From positions 1 through 64,000 of the forward strand of contig NZ_BLAE01000069.1 of the NCBI RefSeq assembly GCF_009687865.1: a stretch of 64,000 nucleotides of DNA. Reading direction: 5' to 3'. The translations under genes and the position numbers were made by a program. Below are positions 16,976-25,702 of this stretch, piece after piece. Source of the stretch: Acrocarpospora macrocephala. Lineage in GTDB: Bacteria > Actinomycetota > Actinomycetes > Streptosporangiales > Streptosporangiaceae. The stretch's first letter is position 1. Every line of letters begins with the position of its first letter. The notes under the pieces were generated by a model, which was not told the origin of the DNA, searched no databases, and saw nothing but the letters and a program-made list of their open reading frames with translations.

Positions 16976-17809
16976 TCACAGTAGGGGGACGTCGTCAGGG
17001 GTCCACCCGCAGCCGCAGGCGGCGCCGTGCTTGACGACGGTGCCGCAGTCGGCGCAGCGGGCGTACTCGCGGATGGCCTCGGGGATCAGGACGCTGGTGA
17101 GGGCCCGGGTGCAGAGTCCGGCCTTGAAGAATCGGCGCATCGCCCGCTGGTGCGGCCGCGCGTGCACGGCGCGCACCGACTCCGGCCGGTCGAACGCGGT
17201 GAGCGTGTACTTGCGGTCGCCGATGTCGAACGTGGCGACCCCGAGAAAGCCCTTGGAGGTCCGCAGCCCTTTGACGATCTCCACGCTGAGCAGGTCCACG
17301 TCGGCCGCCTCCGCCTCGTCGCGGACCTCCAGCCAGGTCAGGGTGAACGCGCCGGGCCGGTCGGTACGGCTGCTCGCGGCCCGCGCGCTGACCCCGAACT
17401 CGCGCACCTCGTCGGCGGCGGGCACGAACCTGGCCGTGTACCCGAGCGCCTCGGCGACGGCCAGCCGGTCGAAGCAACGCCGGACCCGCCCGTCGGCGGT
17501 GACGAGGTCGGTCCCGGCGAATCGGACGGCGCGGCCGACGGCGGGCATGCCCAGGTAGGTGGCGCGGTGGTCGGCTTCGATGGTCCACCAGACGGTCGCC
17601 GCGTCCGCGTCGCCGGTCACCTGCTCCACCTGGAGGCGCAGGTTCCTGAAGCGGTCCAGCACCGCCGCCGCGTGCGCGGCCAGCGCGTCACCGGCCAGCG
17701 ATCCTGCGGTGTCAGGGTCCTGGAACCCGGTGACCGCGGCGGCCACGGCGGCGGGGTCGGCGTTCCGCCAGGCCTCCAGATGCGCTTCGGCGATCTTCCT
17801 GGCGTCCAT
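16976..17809 (-). CDS. SnoaL-like domain fused to a C-terminal zinc-ribbon segment
   Basis: In this 277-residue protein, residues 1-125 resemble the SnoaL/NTF2-like cone fold (AEAHLEAWRNADPAAVAAAV, WWTIEADHRATYLGMPAVG), a family that includes polyketide cyclases. A middle region of about 90 residues is unrecognised. The last 30 residues carry CADC and CGC motifs spaced like a zinc ribbon. The ATG at 17809 shares one base with the previous stop (TGATG). Because of the NTF2-like fold and PKS context, cyclase or isomerase activity is possible. The added Cys cluster suggests metal binding or interaction with a partner. Confidence 0.75.
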   Translation of the reverse strand: MDARKIAEAHLEAWRNADPAAVAAAVTGFQDPDTAGSLAGDALAAHAAAVLDRFRNLRLQVEQVTGDADAATVWWTIEADHRATYLGMPAVGRAVRFAGTDLVTADGRVRRCFDRLAVAEALGYTARFVPAADEVREFGVSARAASSRTDRPGAFTLTWLEVRDEAEAADVDLLSVEIVKGLRTSKGFLGVATFDIGDRKYTLTAFDRPESVRAVHARPHQRAMRRFFKAGLCTRALTSVLIPEAIREYARCADCGTVVKHGAACGCGWTPDDVPLL

Positions 17810-18219
17810 CACGCGTCCTCCGGGAGCCCGGCCGACGCCACGGCTACCGCCAGGGCCCGGCCGGAGGTGTGGCTGAGCGAGAGCCGGATCCGCTGGTCGG
17901 TCCGGGCGGCGAGGGCCGGGCTGAGCCGTACGAAAGGAGGGTGGCCGTCGTTGCAGGCGGCGGTACGGGCGCAGGCGGCGGTGGGCTGGGGCAGGACCTC
18001 GACCTGGGCCAGGTGCTCGGCCGTCGGCGGCACCCCGAGCAGGCGCAGGACGGCGCGTTTGGCGGCCAGCCGACCGGCCCAGTGCTGGAGCGACCGACCG
18101 GCGCCGGAGCGCAGCCGCTCCGCGGGGGTGTAGACGTCTTCGATCCGCATGCCGTCCAGCAGGTCATGCGGCAGGGTGAGCCCGGCGAAGCCGACCACGG
18201 CGCTACCCCACCGGTTCAT
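17809..18219 (-). CDS. AcpS-like phosphopantetheinyl-transferase family protein with altered catalytic motif
   Basis: This 136-residue protein shows the AcpS pattern WAGRLAAKRAVLRLLG and a C-terminal LSLSHTSGRALAVAV. In active AcpS enzymes the first motif reads A-K-E; here it is A-K-R, so the Mg-coordinating Glu is missing. Activity is therefore doubtful, and it may be a non-catalytic or differently specialised homologue beside the canonical copy at 15721-16182. The ATG at 18219 overlaps the malonyl transferase stop (ATGA). Confidence 0.75.
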   Translation of the reverse strand: MNRWGSAVVGFAGLTLPHDLLDGMRIEDVYTPAERLRSGAGRSLQHWAGRLAAKRAVLRLLGVPPTAEHLAQVEVLPQPTAACARTAACNDGHPPFVRLSPALAARTDQRIRLSLSHTSGRALAVAVASAGLPEDA

Positions 18220-19121
18220 GCCGCCGGCTCCCTGGCCAGGCGGCGCAGCGTGCCGGGGTCGGCCATGCTCAGGCAGCGCGCGCCGACCCGGCGGGACAGC
18301 CCGGCCAGCACCTTGCTGTCGCCCACCTCGACGGCGGGCCCGAACGCGTCCACCACCGCGACGGTGTCCGTCCAGCGGACCCGGCCGGTCAGCTGGGCGA
18401 TCAGCGAGTCCTTGATCAGTTCGAGATCGGTGGTGGGCCTGCCAGTGACGTTCGGGACGACCGGCACCTGGGGCGGACTCATCGGCGCGGCCCGGACCGC
18501 GTCCGCCCACCCCGGCACGGCCGCGGCCATCAGCGGCGAGTGGAACGCGTTGCCCACCGCCAGCTGCACGATCTTGCTGGCGTCGGTGGCCAGCTCGGCC
18601 AGCCGGTCCAGCGCCGCCAGCGAGCCGGAGACGACCACGTGTCCTGGCGCGTTCTCCAGCCCGACCACGAGCGGCTCTTCCGCGGTCCCGGCCAGCGCGG
18701 CCAGCTCCTCGACCCGCTCAACCGGCAGGCCCATCACCGCACGCATCCCGCCGGTGACGCCTACCTGCGACATCAGCCGCGACCTGGTCTCCACCAGCCG
18801 GACCGTGTCGGCTCGCCCGAGCACCCCGGCCGCGTGCAGCGCGGCCAGCTCGCCAACGCTGTGACCGGCCACAATGCCCGGCTCGAAACCCTCTTCTTCC
18901 AGTACCGCCAGCGCCGCCAGGTTGCACGCGGTCACCGCGATCTGCGCATGCTCGGTGGCCACCAGCCGATCCAGCGGCCCGCGCACGCACAGCCCCGAGA
19001 TCGGCCGCGCCAGCAGCTCGTCCACCTCGTCGAGCACGGCCCGGGCCACCGGCCGGCGGCGCAGCCAGGCGCCCATGCCGACCCGGACGGTGCCCTGACC
19101 GGGGAACAGGTAGCCGAGCAT
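18216..19121 (-). CDS. Malonyl-CoA:ACP transacylase (free-standing AT)
   Basis: This 301-residue FabD-type acyltransferase has FPGQGT at the N-terminus, the nucleophile in GHSVGE and the catalytic His in NAFHSP. It should load malonyl groups onto the discrete ACP(s), including the one at 25699-25989 used by the iterative KS-CLF system. The ATG shares one base with the stop of the upstream epoxide-hydrolase-like gene. It could also serve the modular PKS if that lacks AT domains, which cannot be seen here. Confidence 0.9.
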   Translation of the reverse strand: MLGYLFPGQGTVRVGMGAWLRRRPVARAVLDEVDELLARPISGLCVRGPLDRLVATEHAQIAVTACNLAALAVLEEEGFEPGIVAGHSVGELAALHAAGVLGRADTVRLVETRSRLMSQVGVTGGMRAVMGLPVERVEELAALAGTAEEPLVVGLENAPGHVVVSGSLAALDRLAELATDASKIVQLAVGNAFHSPLMAAAVPGWADAVRAAPMSPPQVPVVPNVTGRPTTDLELIKDSLIAQLTGRVRWTDTVAVVDAFGPAVEVGDSKVLAGLSRRVGARCLSMADPGTLRRLAREPAA

Positions 19122-19990
19122 CAGAGCCGCCGACGCGGGCGTCGCTCGGCCTGCGCGGAATCCTCTGTGCCGAGGAAGCCCAGCAGCAGCTTGTTGACCA
19201 CCTCGGGGGCGTCGAGCGGGATCCAGTGGCCGGCGTCCTCGACCCGCTCGTACCGCCACGGGCCCTTCACGAACTTGGCCGACCCGAGCATGCCCTCCTC
19301 GCGGAGCGCCCGGTCGCCGGCCCCCCAGATGCCGAGGGTCGGGGCCAGGATGGGCGGGAACGGCCGGGCGGGCCGCAGCTCCGACTCCGGCGAGCGGTTC
19401 GCGCGGTACCAGTTCAGCCCCGCGGTCAGCGCGCCGGGGCGGGCCATGTCGCGCAGGTAGCGGTCGTAGTCGCCGTCCCTGCCCATGATCTCCTTGAACA
19501 GCCGCCAGCCGTTGCGGCGCAGCAGCTCCTCGCTGATCCCGGGGAACTGGTAGAGCAGCATGTACCAGGAGGCGGCGCGCTGCTCGATGGACGGGTTCGC
19601 GAACACCCCCGGGTGGCCGACCGACAGCACGGCCAGGTGGTCGATCCGGCGCGGCATCAGGAACGCGTACATCCAGGCGATGGCCGCGCCCCAGTCGTGG
19701 CCGACCACGTGCGGGCGGCGGATGCCGAGCTTGGTGGTGAGCGCGACGATGTCGTTGACGATCGTCTGCATGCCGTACGCCTCGATCTCCTGCGGCTTGG
19801 AGGAGTCGCCGAAGCCGCGCAGGTCCGGCGCGATCACCCGGAAGCCGCCCTCGGCGAGCGCCGGGATCTGGTGCCGCCACAGGTAGGAGGAGTCGGGGTA
19901 GCCGTGCAGCAGGATGACGGGGTCGCCCTCGCCCTCCTCCACGTAGGCGATGTCGACGTCGTTGACGCGCACCGTCTTCTTCTCAGTCAT
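19121..19990 (-). CDS. Epoxide-hydrolase-like alpha/beta hydrolase
   Basis: This 289-residue hydrolase has the oxyanion motif HGYPDSSYLW and the nucleophile motif GHDWG, where the nucleophile is Asp as in epoxide hydrolases and haloalkane dehalogenases. The catalytic His is in DAGHWIP. In a cluster with two FAD oxygenases, opening an epoxide on the product is the natural guess. The start overlaps the upstream FAD oxidoreductase by four bases. Confidence 0.88.
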   Translation of the reverse strand: MTEKKTVRVNDVDIAYVEEGEGDPVILLHGYPDSSYLWRHQIPALAEGGFRVIAPDLRGFGDSSKPQEIEAYGMQTIVNDIVALTTKLGIRRPHVVGHDWGAAIAWMYAFLMPRRIDHLAVLSVGHPGVFANPSIEQRAASWYMLLYQFPGISEELLRRNGWRLFKEIMGRDGDYDRYLRDMARPGALTAGLNWYRANRSPESELRPARPFPPILAPTLGIWGAGDRALREEGMLGSAKFVKGPWRYERVEDAGHWIPLDAPEVVNKLLLGFLGTEDSAQAERRPRRRL

Positions 19991-21216
19991 GCCGTCTCCC
20001 TGAACAACCGCTCCGCGAAGAACTCGCTGAATCCGAACTCGGGCACATCCTCGGGGGCCACCATGTTCAGCAGGCCCGTGACCTGGGCGGCGAAGTTCTT
20101 CGCCATCAACCGGCGGGCCCGCCGCCGGCGCTCGACCGCCACCTCGCCGAACTCCACGTGCAGCCGGCTGACGATGTCGGCGCCGAACGCGAGCCGGTCC
20201 AGCCGGAACTGGCGTTCTGCCACGTACGGATCGAACGCCGCCGGCGACCAGTCGTCGGAGCCGAGCAGGATGTCGCACACGGTCCTGGAGTCGCGCATCG
20301 CGCAGGACAGGCCGGTGCCGAGCACGGTGTCGGCGTTGCCGGCCTCGTCGCCGATCAGCACCACGCCCTCGGCCAGCGGCGGCCCTTCCGGCACGCTCGA
20401 CACCGACGGCCACACCGACAGCGGCCCGGCCGGGATCGCCTCGGTGACGGCCTTGCCGCGATCGGGCAGGCAGTCGAGCTCGAACGCGGCCAGGAATCGT
20501 TCGACGCCGCCCTCGCCCCGGTAGCGCAGCTTGTTCTCGGCGGGGAAGTTCAGGTAGAGGCGGGCGCGGCCGTACCCCTGCGGGAAGACCATGAACATCA
20601 CGTCGCCCTCGGTGCCCATGGCCTGCACGTCGGCCGGCCAGGAGTCCAGGCCCTCGACCATCATGCCGCCGCCCCAGTGGTGCATGGAGTTGCGCATGGT
20701 GACGCCGATCTGCCGCCCGACCGTGCAGCCGCGTCCGGTCGCGCCGAGCACCATCCGGGGGCGGATCTCGTGCTCGCCCTCGGGGGTCTTGTAGGTGACG
20801 ACGGGTTCCCGGCCGGCGGTGACGTTGATCCGGGACGCGTCCATCACCAGGCGGGCGCCGGAACCGGCGGCCTGGGCGGCCATCAGCTCGCACACCGCGT
20901 GGTGCGGGAACGACATCGGGCCGCCGATGCCGGGGATGAACCGGGTCATGTCCACGGCTTCGACCTCGTCGTCGGCGACCGCCTCGTCCCAGGTCATCCA
21001 CTCCCGGATCTCCCAGCCGCCGCCCGCGCCGAAGCAGTCGTACACGCCGAGCCGCTGCGCCTCGCGGATGCCCCAGGGGGCCAGCCACTCGCCGCGGACC
21101 AGGTCGTGGTAGGCGGCCTGCTTCTCCAGCAGCACAACGTCCAGCCCACCGGCGGACAGCTTGCAGGCCGCCGACGCGCCCGCGATGCCACCTCCGACGA
21201 TCACGACATCGGTCAT
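19987..21216 (-). CDS. FAD-dependent oxidoreductase/monooxygenase
   Basis: This 409-residue flavoprotein has the dinucleotide-binding motif VVIVGGGIAGASAA at residues 4-17 and the second FAD motif VVLIGDEAGNADTVLGTGLS. The overall plan resembles group A monooxygenases and geranylgeranyl-reductase-like oxidoreductases. It likely oxidises (epoxidises or hydroxylates) the polyketide, supporting the epoxide-hydrolase-like neighbour. ATG 21216 overlaps the nitroreductase stop (ATGA). Confidence 0.88.
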   Translation of the reverse strand: MTDVVIVGGGIAGASAACKLSAGGLDVVLLEKQAAYHDLVRGEWLAPWGIREAQRLGVYDCFGAGGGWEIREWMTWDEAVADDEVEAVDMTRFIPGIGGPMSFPHHAVCELMAAQAAGSGARLVMDASRINVTAGREPVVTYKTPEGEHEIRPRMVLGATGRGCTVGRQIGVTMRNSMHHWGGGMMVEGLDSWPADVQAMGTEGDVMFMVFPQGYGRARLYLNFPAENKLRYRGEGGVERFLAAFELDCLPDRGKAVTEAIPAGPLSVWPSVSSVPEGPPLAEGVVLIGDEAGNADTVLGTGLSCAMRDSRTVCDILLGSDDWSPAAFDPYVAERQFRLDRLAFGADIVSRLHVEFGEVAVERRRRARRLMAKNFAAQVTGLLNMVAPEDVPEFGFSEFFAERLFRETA

Positions 21217-21935
21217 GCCTCCCACCTCTCCCAGTACGTGCGTTCCTTCGCGCTGGCCCGATCGGCCGGGCGGAACCCGGTGCCCACCGTGTAGGCGACC
21301 GGGATCATGCAGACCTGCGTGACCCCGGACGGGATGCCCAGCAGCTCGCCGACCTGCCGCTCGTGCGGGACGTGCATGCAGGTGATCGTGCTGCCGAGGC
21401 CACGGCTGCGCAGCGCCAGCTGGAAGGACCAGATGGCGGGGAAGATCGAGCCGTAGAAGATGCTGGCCCGCATCGGGCCGAGCCGGACGTGGTGGCCCGG
21501 GTCCTGCGGCGGCTTGGTCGACATGCGCTCCCGCCAGGCGGCGTCGATCGCCTCGGTGTCCGGCGGGCGGCCGAGCACGCACGGGATGACCAGGATCGGC
21601 ACCCGCGCGATCGTCTCGGCCAGCACGACCACCGACTCGTTGTTGCGGCGCGCCTGCGCCGTGTTCCGCCGCCGCCCGGCGTTGGTCCACACGTCGTTGC
21701 GGTGGAACAGCCAGGACGACAGCGTCATCTCGGCGATCTTCTCTTTGACCGCCGGTTCGCTGATCACCATCCAGCGCCAGTTCTGGTGGTTGTTGGCGGT
21801 GGGCGCCTGGACGGCGACCTCCAGCGTCTCCTCGACGATCTCTCTGGGCACCGGGCGGTCCAGATCCAGGCGGCGGCGTACGGACCGGGTCGTGGTCAGC
21901 AGCCGGTCCGTCTCGCCCACGTCGAAGGGGGTCAT
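21213..21935 (-). CDS. Nitroreductase-family FMN oxidoreductase
   Basis: This 240-residue protein has the FMN-binding start SVRRRLDLDRPV, the APTANNHQNWRWMVI segment and the C-terminal RGLGSTITCMHVPHERQVGELLGIP. Members reduce nitro groups or enones or oxidise or desaturate small rings. In biosynthetic clusters they often act as azoline oxidases or ene reductases. It is linked by ATGA overlaps to KS-CLF upstream and the FAD enzyme downstream. The substrate is unknown. Confidence 0.87.
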   Translation of the reverse strand: MTPFDVGETDRLLTTTRSVRRRLDLDRPVPREIVEETLEVAVQAPTANNHQNWRWMVISEPAVKEKIAEMTLSSWLFHRNDVWTNAGRRRNTAQARRNNESVVVLAETIARVPILVIPCVLGRPPDTEAIDAAWRERMSTKPPQDPGHHVRLGPMRASIFYGSIFPAIWSFQLALRSRGLGSTITCMHVPHERQVGELLGIPSGVTQVCMIPVAYTVGTGFRPADRASAKERTYWERWEA

Positions 21936-24133
21936 ACCGCCCCCAGCAGGACCGCGCCGCGCACCGATCCCGGCGCGGAGCTGAGCACGAGCGCCCGCTC
22001 GGGCGGTTCCGGCAGGTTCGGTTTGCTGAGGTAGTCCGCTAGCCCGCCCGCCGCCGGAGTGGTCAGCCCGGTCAGCGCGGGGGCGACCCCGTCCCTGATC
22101 GCGAGCGCGGCCAGCGCGATGTTCAGCGCCCCGGTCGCGGCCTGGCAGTCGCCGGTGAGCCCGGCCGACGCGGTCAGCGGCACGCCGGGCAGCGCGGCGA
22201 GTACCGACGCGGCCTCCTCGGCGTCGCCGCCACCGATGACCAGCTCTGGCCGCTCATCCCAGGTGAGCCCGTCGGCGTGGCTCGTGCCCAGCACCCGCGC
22301 GTAGGGCGTGCCACCCCGCGCCGCGCAGTGCTCGGCCGCCTCCACCACGAACGCCACCGCCGCGGAGCCGGGCACGCTGGCCGAATCCCGGTCGTACGGC
22401 GACACGAACGAGCCCTCGGGAACCACCCCGACATGCTCGTCCGCGGCGACCACCAGGACGACCTCCGCCTTGCCCGCTCTGATCATCTCCAGCGCGCAGT
22501 CCAGCGCGATCGACGCCGACGCCCCGCCGTTGCAGATCGTCGTGGTCGGCCCGCGCAGCCCGAGGGTCTGGCAGACCGCGCCGCCGGTGGCGTTCAGCAC
22601 CACGTTGGAGAAGCTCAGCACGGCCGGTTTGTTGGGGTTGGCCGCGATGCTGTCGTCGAACCCGCCGGTGCTCTCGGCCGACCCTGCACCGGTGGCGAAC
22701 ACCAGACCGACGTCGTCGAGCTCCTTGCGCGGCAGCTTCAGCCCCGCGTCCTCCCAGCTGAGCCGGGAGGCCGCGATCGCCATCCTGGACAGGTTGTTCA
22801 TGTGCCGCCAGAGCGAGCGGGGCGCGAACGTCCTGCCCTCCAGGGAGGGCCGCGCGCCGAGCGCCTGCCGTCCGGCCAGGATCGCCTCGGTGGTCTCGGC
22901 GATCCCGACACCCAGCCCGCTGACCGGCCCGAGCCCGGTGATCACAGCCTCCCGCCGGGGCAGCTCCTCGTACGCCCGATCCGGTCCTGGCGTGGTCAGG
23001 ATCAGCGAGACGTTGTTCCCGCCGAACGCGTAGTTGTTGGACACGACCGTGTCAATCGGGAGCTTCCGCGCCACGTTGGGCACGAAGTCCAGATCACCCG
23101 GTACGGCATCCGCCGCGAAGCCGATCGTGGGCGGCGCGATGCCGTCCCGCAGGGCGAGCACCGCGGCGACCGCCTCGACCGCGCCGGCCGCGCCCAGGGT
23201 GTGGCCGACGAACGACTTGATGCTGCTGGTCGGCACCTGCCCGGCGCGCGGCCCGAAGACCGTGCGCATGACCTTGGCCTCCATCGCGTCGTTGGCCGGG
23301 GTGCCGGTGCCGTGCCCGCTGACATAGCCGACGTCGCCGGTGGTCAGTCCGGCGTCGGCGAGCGCCCGCCGCATCGCGGACGTGCCGCCCCGGCCGGTGG
23401 GGTCGGGGGCGGTGGCGTGGTAGGCGTCGGCCGACAGGCCGTACCCGGCGACCTCGGCCAGCGGCACCGCGCCCCGGGCCAGGGCCAGATCCAGCGGCTC
23501 CAGCAGCAGGAACGCGGCTCCCTCGCCGAGGTTCAAGCCGTCGGAGTGGCTGTAGGGACGGCAGGGTCCGGTGCTCAGGGCCTTGAGCCCGGCGAAGCCG
23601 GCGTAGGTGCCGAACAGCAGCGGGTCGACGCCGCCGGCGAGGACGGCGTCGGCCGCACCGGTGAGGATCTTGTCCTTGGCCAGGCCGACCGCGTTGCCGC
23701 CGGCCGCGCAGGCCGTCGACACCAGGATGCGCGGGCCGCGCAGGCTCAGCCGGTCGGCGAGCACGTCCTGGGTGCGGTGCATGGGCTGGTAGTGGCCGGC
23801 CGCGTCCGGGGTGGCCTGGCATTTGCCGAGGATCATCCCGAACCGGGCGGCGTCGATGCTGGTCAGCCCCGCCTGGGCGACCGCCTGGCGGGCCGCGATC
23901 AGGGCCAGCCGGGCGGTGCGGTCCAGGGCGGCGTCGGACTCGGGCAGCTGTCCGGTAATCCACTCGTCCGGGACCTGGCCGGCGTACCTGGCCTCGAAGA
24001 CCGCGAAGGCCGGGTCCTGGATGGGGGTGAGGCCCCCCTGGCCGGTGGTGAGCCGGTGCCAGAATTCGGCGGGGTCGCGGCCGATGGCACAGATGACTCC
24101 AAGGCCGGTGACGACGACGGGCCGCAGCGCCAT
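21932..24133 (-). CDS. Fused ketosynthase-chain length factor (KS-CLF)
   Basis: This 733-residue protein has two thiolase-fold halves. Residues 1-385 are an intact KS: nucleophile in VSTACAAGG, His in GHGTGTPAND, the second His in SFVGHTLGAAGA and NNYAFGGNN. Residues from about 392 (REAVITGLGPVSGLGVG) form a degenerate KS. Aligning LRGP in both halves puts Gly (in ICNGGASAS) opposite the catalytic Cys, and the His motifs are lost, as in chain length factors. Type II PKSs normally encode KS and CLF as separate proteins; fusions are known in PUFA synthases. With discrete ACP, DH, KR and AT in the same operon this should be an iterative, reducing system. AAGGAG precedes the ATG. Confidence 0.93.
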   Translation of the reverse strand: MALRPVVVTGLGVICAIGRDPAEFWHRLTTGQGGLTPIQDPAFAVFEARYAGQVPDEWITGQLPESDAALDRTARLALIAARQAVAQAGLTSIDAARFGMILGKCQATPDAAGHYQPMHRTQDVLADRLSLRGPRILVSTACAAGGNAVGLAKDKILTGAADAVLAGGVDPLLFGTYAGFAGLKALSTGPCRPYSHSDGLNLGEGAAFLLLEPLDLALARGAVPLAEVAGYGLSADAYHATAPDPTGRGGTSAMRRALADAGLTTGDVGYVSGHGTGTPANDAMEAKVMRTVFGPRAGQVPTSSIKSFVGHTLGAAGAVEAVAAVLALRDGIAPPTIGFAADAVPGDLDFVPNVARKLPIDTVVSNNYAFGGNNVSLILTTPGPDRAYEELPRREAVITGLGPVSGLGVGIAETTEAILAGRQALGARPSLEGRTFAPRSLWRHMNNLSRMAIAASRLSWEDAGLKLPRKELDDVGLVFATGAGSAESTGGFDDSIAANPNKPAVLSFSNVVLNATGGAVCQTLGLRGPTTTICNGGASASIALDCALEMIRAGKAEVVLVVAADEHVGVVPEGSFVSPYDRDSASVPGSAAVAFVVEAAEHCAARGGTPYARVLGTSHADGLTWDERPELVIGGGDAEEAASVLAALPGVPLTASAGLTGDCQAATGALNIALAALAIRDGVAPALTGLTTPAAGGLADYLSKPNLPEPPERALVLSSAPGSVRGAVLLGAV

Positions 24134-24160
24134 GCTGGTCTCCTTACCTGGCGGAACCGA

Positions 24161-25225
24161 TCAGATGATCGGGATGCTCCAGCTCTTGGGCACGATGTAG
24201 GGGCTGGTCAGCGTGGTCACACCGGCGCCTTCGACGGTGAACTCCAGACCGGCGGCGGCCAGCTCGGCGTCCACCCTGGCCAGGCCGAGGGTCGCGCCGA
24301 GGCCGACGCTGCGGACCGCGAGCACCACCTCGCCGACGTCCTCGCCGCCGGCCAGGACGCGCGCGCCCGGCTCGGGCACGGTGTCGCCGCCGGAGAAGCC
24401 GACGGTCCGGCGGCCCTGCCCGGACTCGAACGCGGCGAGCACGGCCTCCTTGCCGACGAACTCGTCCTTGGTGACGTCGACCAGCCAGTTGGCGCCGATC
24501 TCGATCACGTTCGCGCCGCCGGCGGTCTCCAGCCGGGGGATCGGCTGGCGCACCTCCAGCATGGCCAGCTCCAGCGCCTCCTGCCCGGCGGCGGTGACGT
24601 GCTCCAGGGAGGCCTGCCACAGGTCGGCGGCGGACTCGATCGGCACGATCATCTGGTAGCCGTACTCGCCGGTGAACCCGGTCCTGGCGAAGATGATCTC
24701 GACGTCGTTCCAGACGGTGTCCGCCACCGCCTCGAACGGCAGCGAGGCCAGCTCGCCGTCGATCAGCCGGCCGACCACGCCCCACGCGTACGGGCCTTCG
24801 AGCCCGAGCACGGTGAGGTCGCCGGACCGGTCGGTGATCTCCACACCCTCGTCGTTGTTGGCCCGCAGGTGCTCGATCAGCCGGTCACCGGCCCCGACCG
24901 AGCTCTCCAGCAGCAGTCCGTTCTCCCGGCCGAACGCCAGGACCTGGTCGACGACCTGCCCGCTGTCGTCCAGCACCAGGCTCATCATGCAGCGCTCGGA
25001 GGTGAGGTATTCGACGTCGCGGGCCAGCAGCCGCTGCGCGAAGTCCACGGCGGCCGGGCCGCTGATCTCGATCAGCCGGTGCCCGCTCAGGTCGAGCAGC
25101 GCGGCCCGATCCCTGAGCACCTGGTACTCATCCGGCAGGTCGCCGAAGCGGAGCGGGACGGAGGCGTCGCCGACCTGGCCGTAAACGGTGTCCCCCGGAT
25201 GCACATGCGCGAGGACGGTAGTCAT
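24161..25225 (-). CDS. GcvT-like (aminomethyltransferase/folate-binding fold) protein in PKS operon
   Basis: This 354-residue protein is of the glycine cleavage T-protein/YgfZ superfamily. It has YQVLRDRAALLDLSGHRLIEISGP at the N-terminus, FARTGFTGEYGYQMIVP in the middle and a C-terminal barrel with LGLARVDAELAAAG. No glycine cleavage P, H or L genes are nearby, so housekeeping glycine cleavage is unlikely. The family binds tetrahydrofolate and can transfer one-carbon units, so a C1 modification of an intermediate is possible. A starting role such as N- or O-demethylation is equally open. It lies 3 bases after the DH gene and 27 bases before KS-CLF. GAAAGGTG is the ribosome site. Confidence 0.85.
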   Translation of the reverse strand: MTTVLAHVHPGDTVYGQVGDASVPLRFGDLPDEYQVLRDRAALLDLSGHRLIEISGPAAVDFAQRLLARDVEYLTSERCMMSLVLDDSGQVVDQVLAFGRENGLLLESSVGAGDRLIEHLRANNDEGVEITDRSGDLTVLGLEGPYAWGVVGRLIDGELASLPFEAVADTVWNDVEIIFARTGFTGEYGYQMIVPIESAADLWQASLEHVTAAGQEALELAMLEVRQPIPRLETAGGANVIEIGANWLVDVTKDEFVGKEAVLAAFESGQGRRTVGFSGGDTVPEPGARVLAGGEDVGEVVLAVRSVGLGATLGLARVDAELAAAGLEFTVEGAGVTTLTSPYIVPKSWSIPII

Positions 25226-25228
25226 TGC

Positions 25229-25702
25229 TCACACCTTTCGTACGGCGGTGTTGCCCGCCGGATCAACGATCGTGAGGATTCCTTCGGCCGCGACCTGGCC
25301 GTCGACCCGGGCCGAGACCCGGAACTCGGCGAAGCCCGTGCCGCCCCCGGTCCGCTCGGCGGTCAGGGCGAGCTGGTCGCCGGGCACGACGGGGCGGCGG
25401 AACCGCATCGACCTGACCCCGGCCAGGTAGCTGATCCGGCTGGCCCCGGACAGGGCGAAGACCAGGCCGGCGAGCTGCGCCAGCGCCTCGATGATCACCA
25501 CGCCGGGCAGCACCGCCTCGGTCGGGAAGTGCCCCTGGAACCACAGCTCGGTCCCGGTGACGTTCTTGGTGGCCGTGCCCTTCGTGCCCGGCTCGACCTT
25601 GCCGACCCGGTCCAGCAGCAGCATCGGCCAGCGATGCGGCAGCACGTCGCGGATCTGGTCGTTGCTCAGCCCGGTGATCGGGGCCGCCTCCGTGATCGTC
25701 AT
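25229..25702 (-). CDS. FabZ-like 3-hydroxyacyl-ACP dehydratase
   Basis: This 157-residue hotdog-fold dehydratase has HFPTEAVLPGVVIIEALAQ, which holds the FabZ catalytic His and the downstream Glu. It starts by ATGA overlap with the ACP stop. It would dehydrate 3-hydroxyacyl-ACP made by the KS-CLF and the KR to give trans-enoyl units. As there is no enoyl reductase gene, a polyene chain is expected. Confidence 0.9.
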   Translation of the reverse strand: MTITEAAPITGLSNDQIRDVLPHRWPMLLLDRVGKVEPGTKGTATKNVTGTELWFQGHFPTEAVLPGVVIIEALAQLAGLVFALSGASRISYLAGVRSMRFRRPVVPGDQLALTAERTGGGTGFAEFRVSARVDGQVAAEGILTIVDPAGNTAVRKV

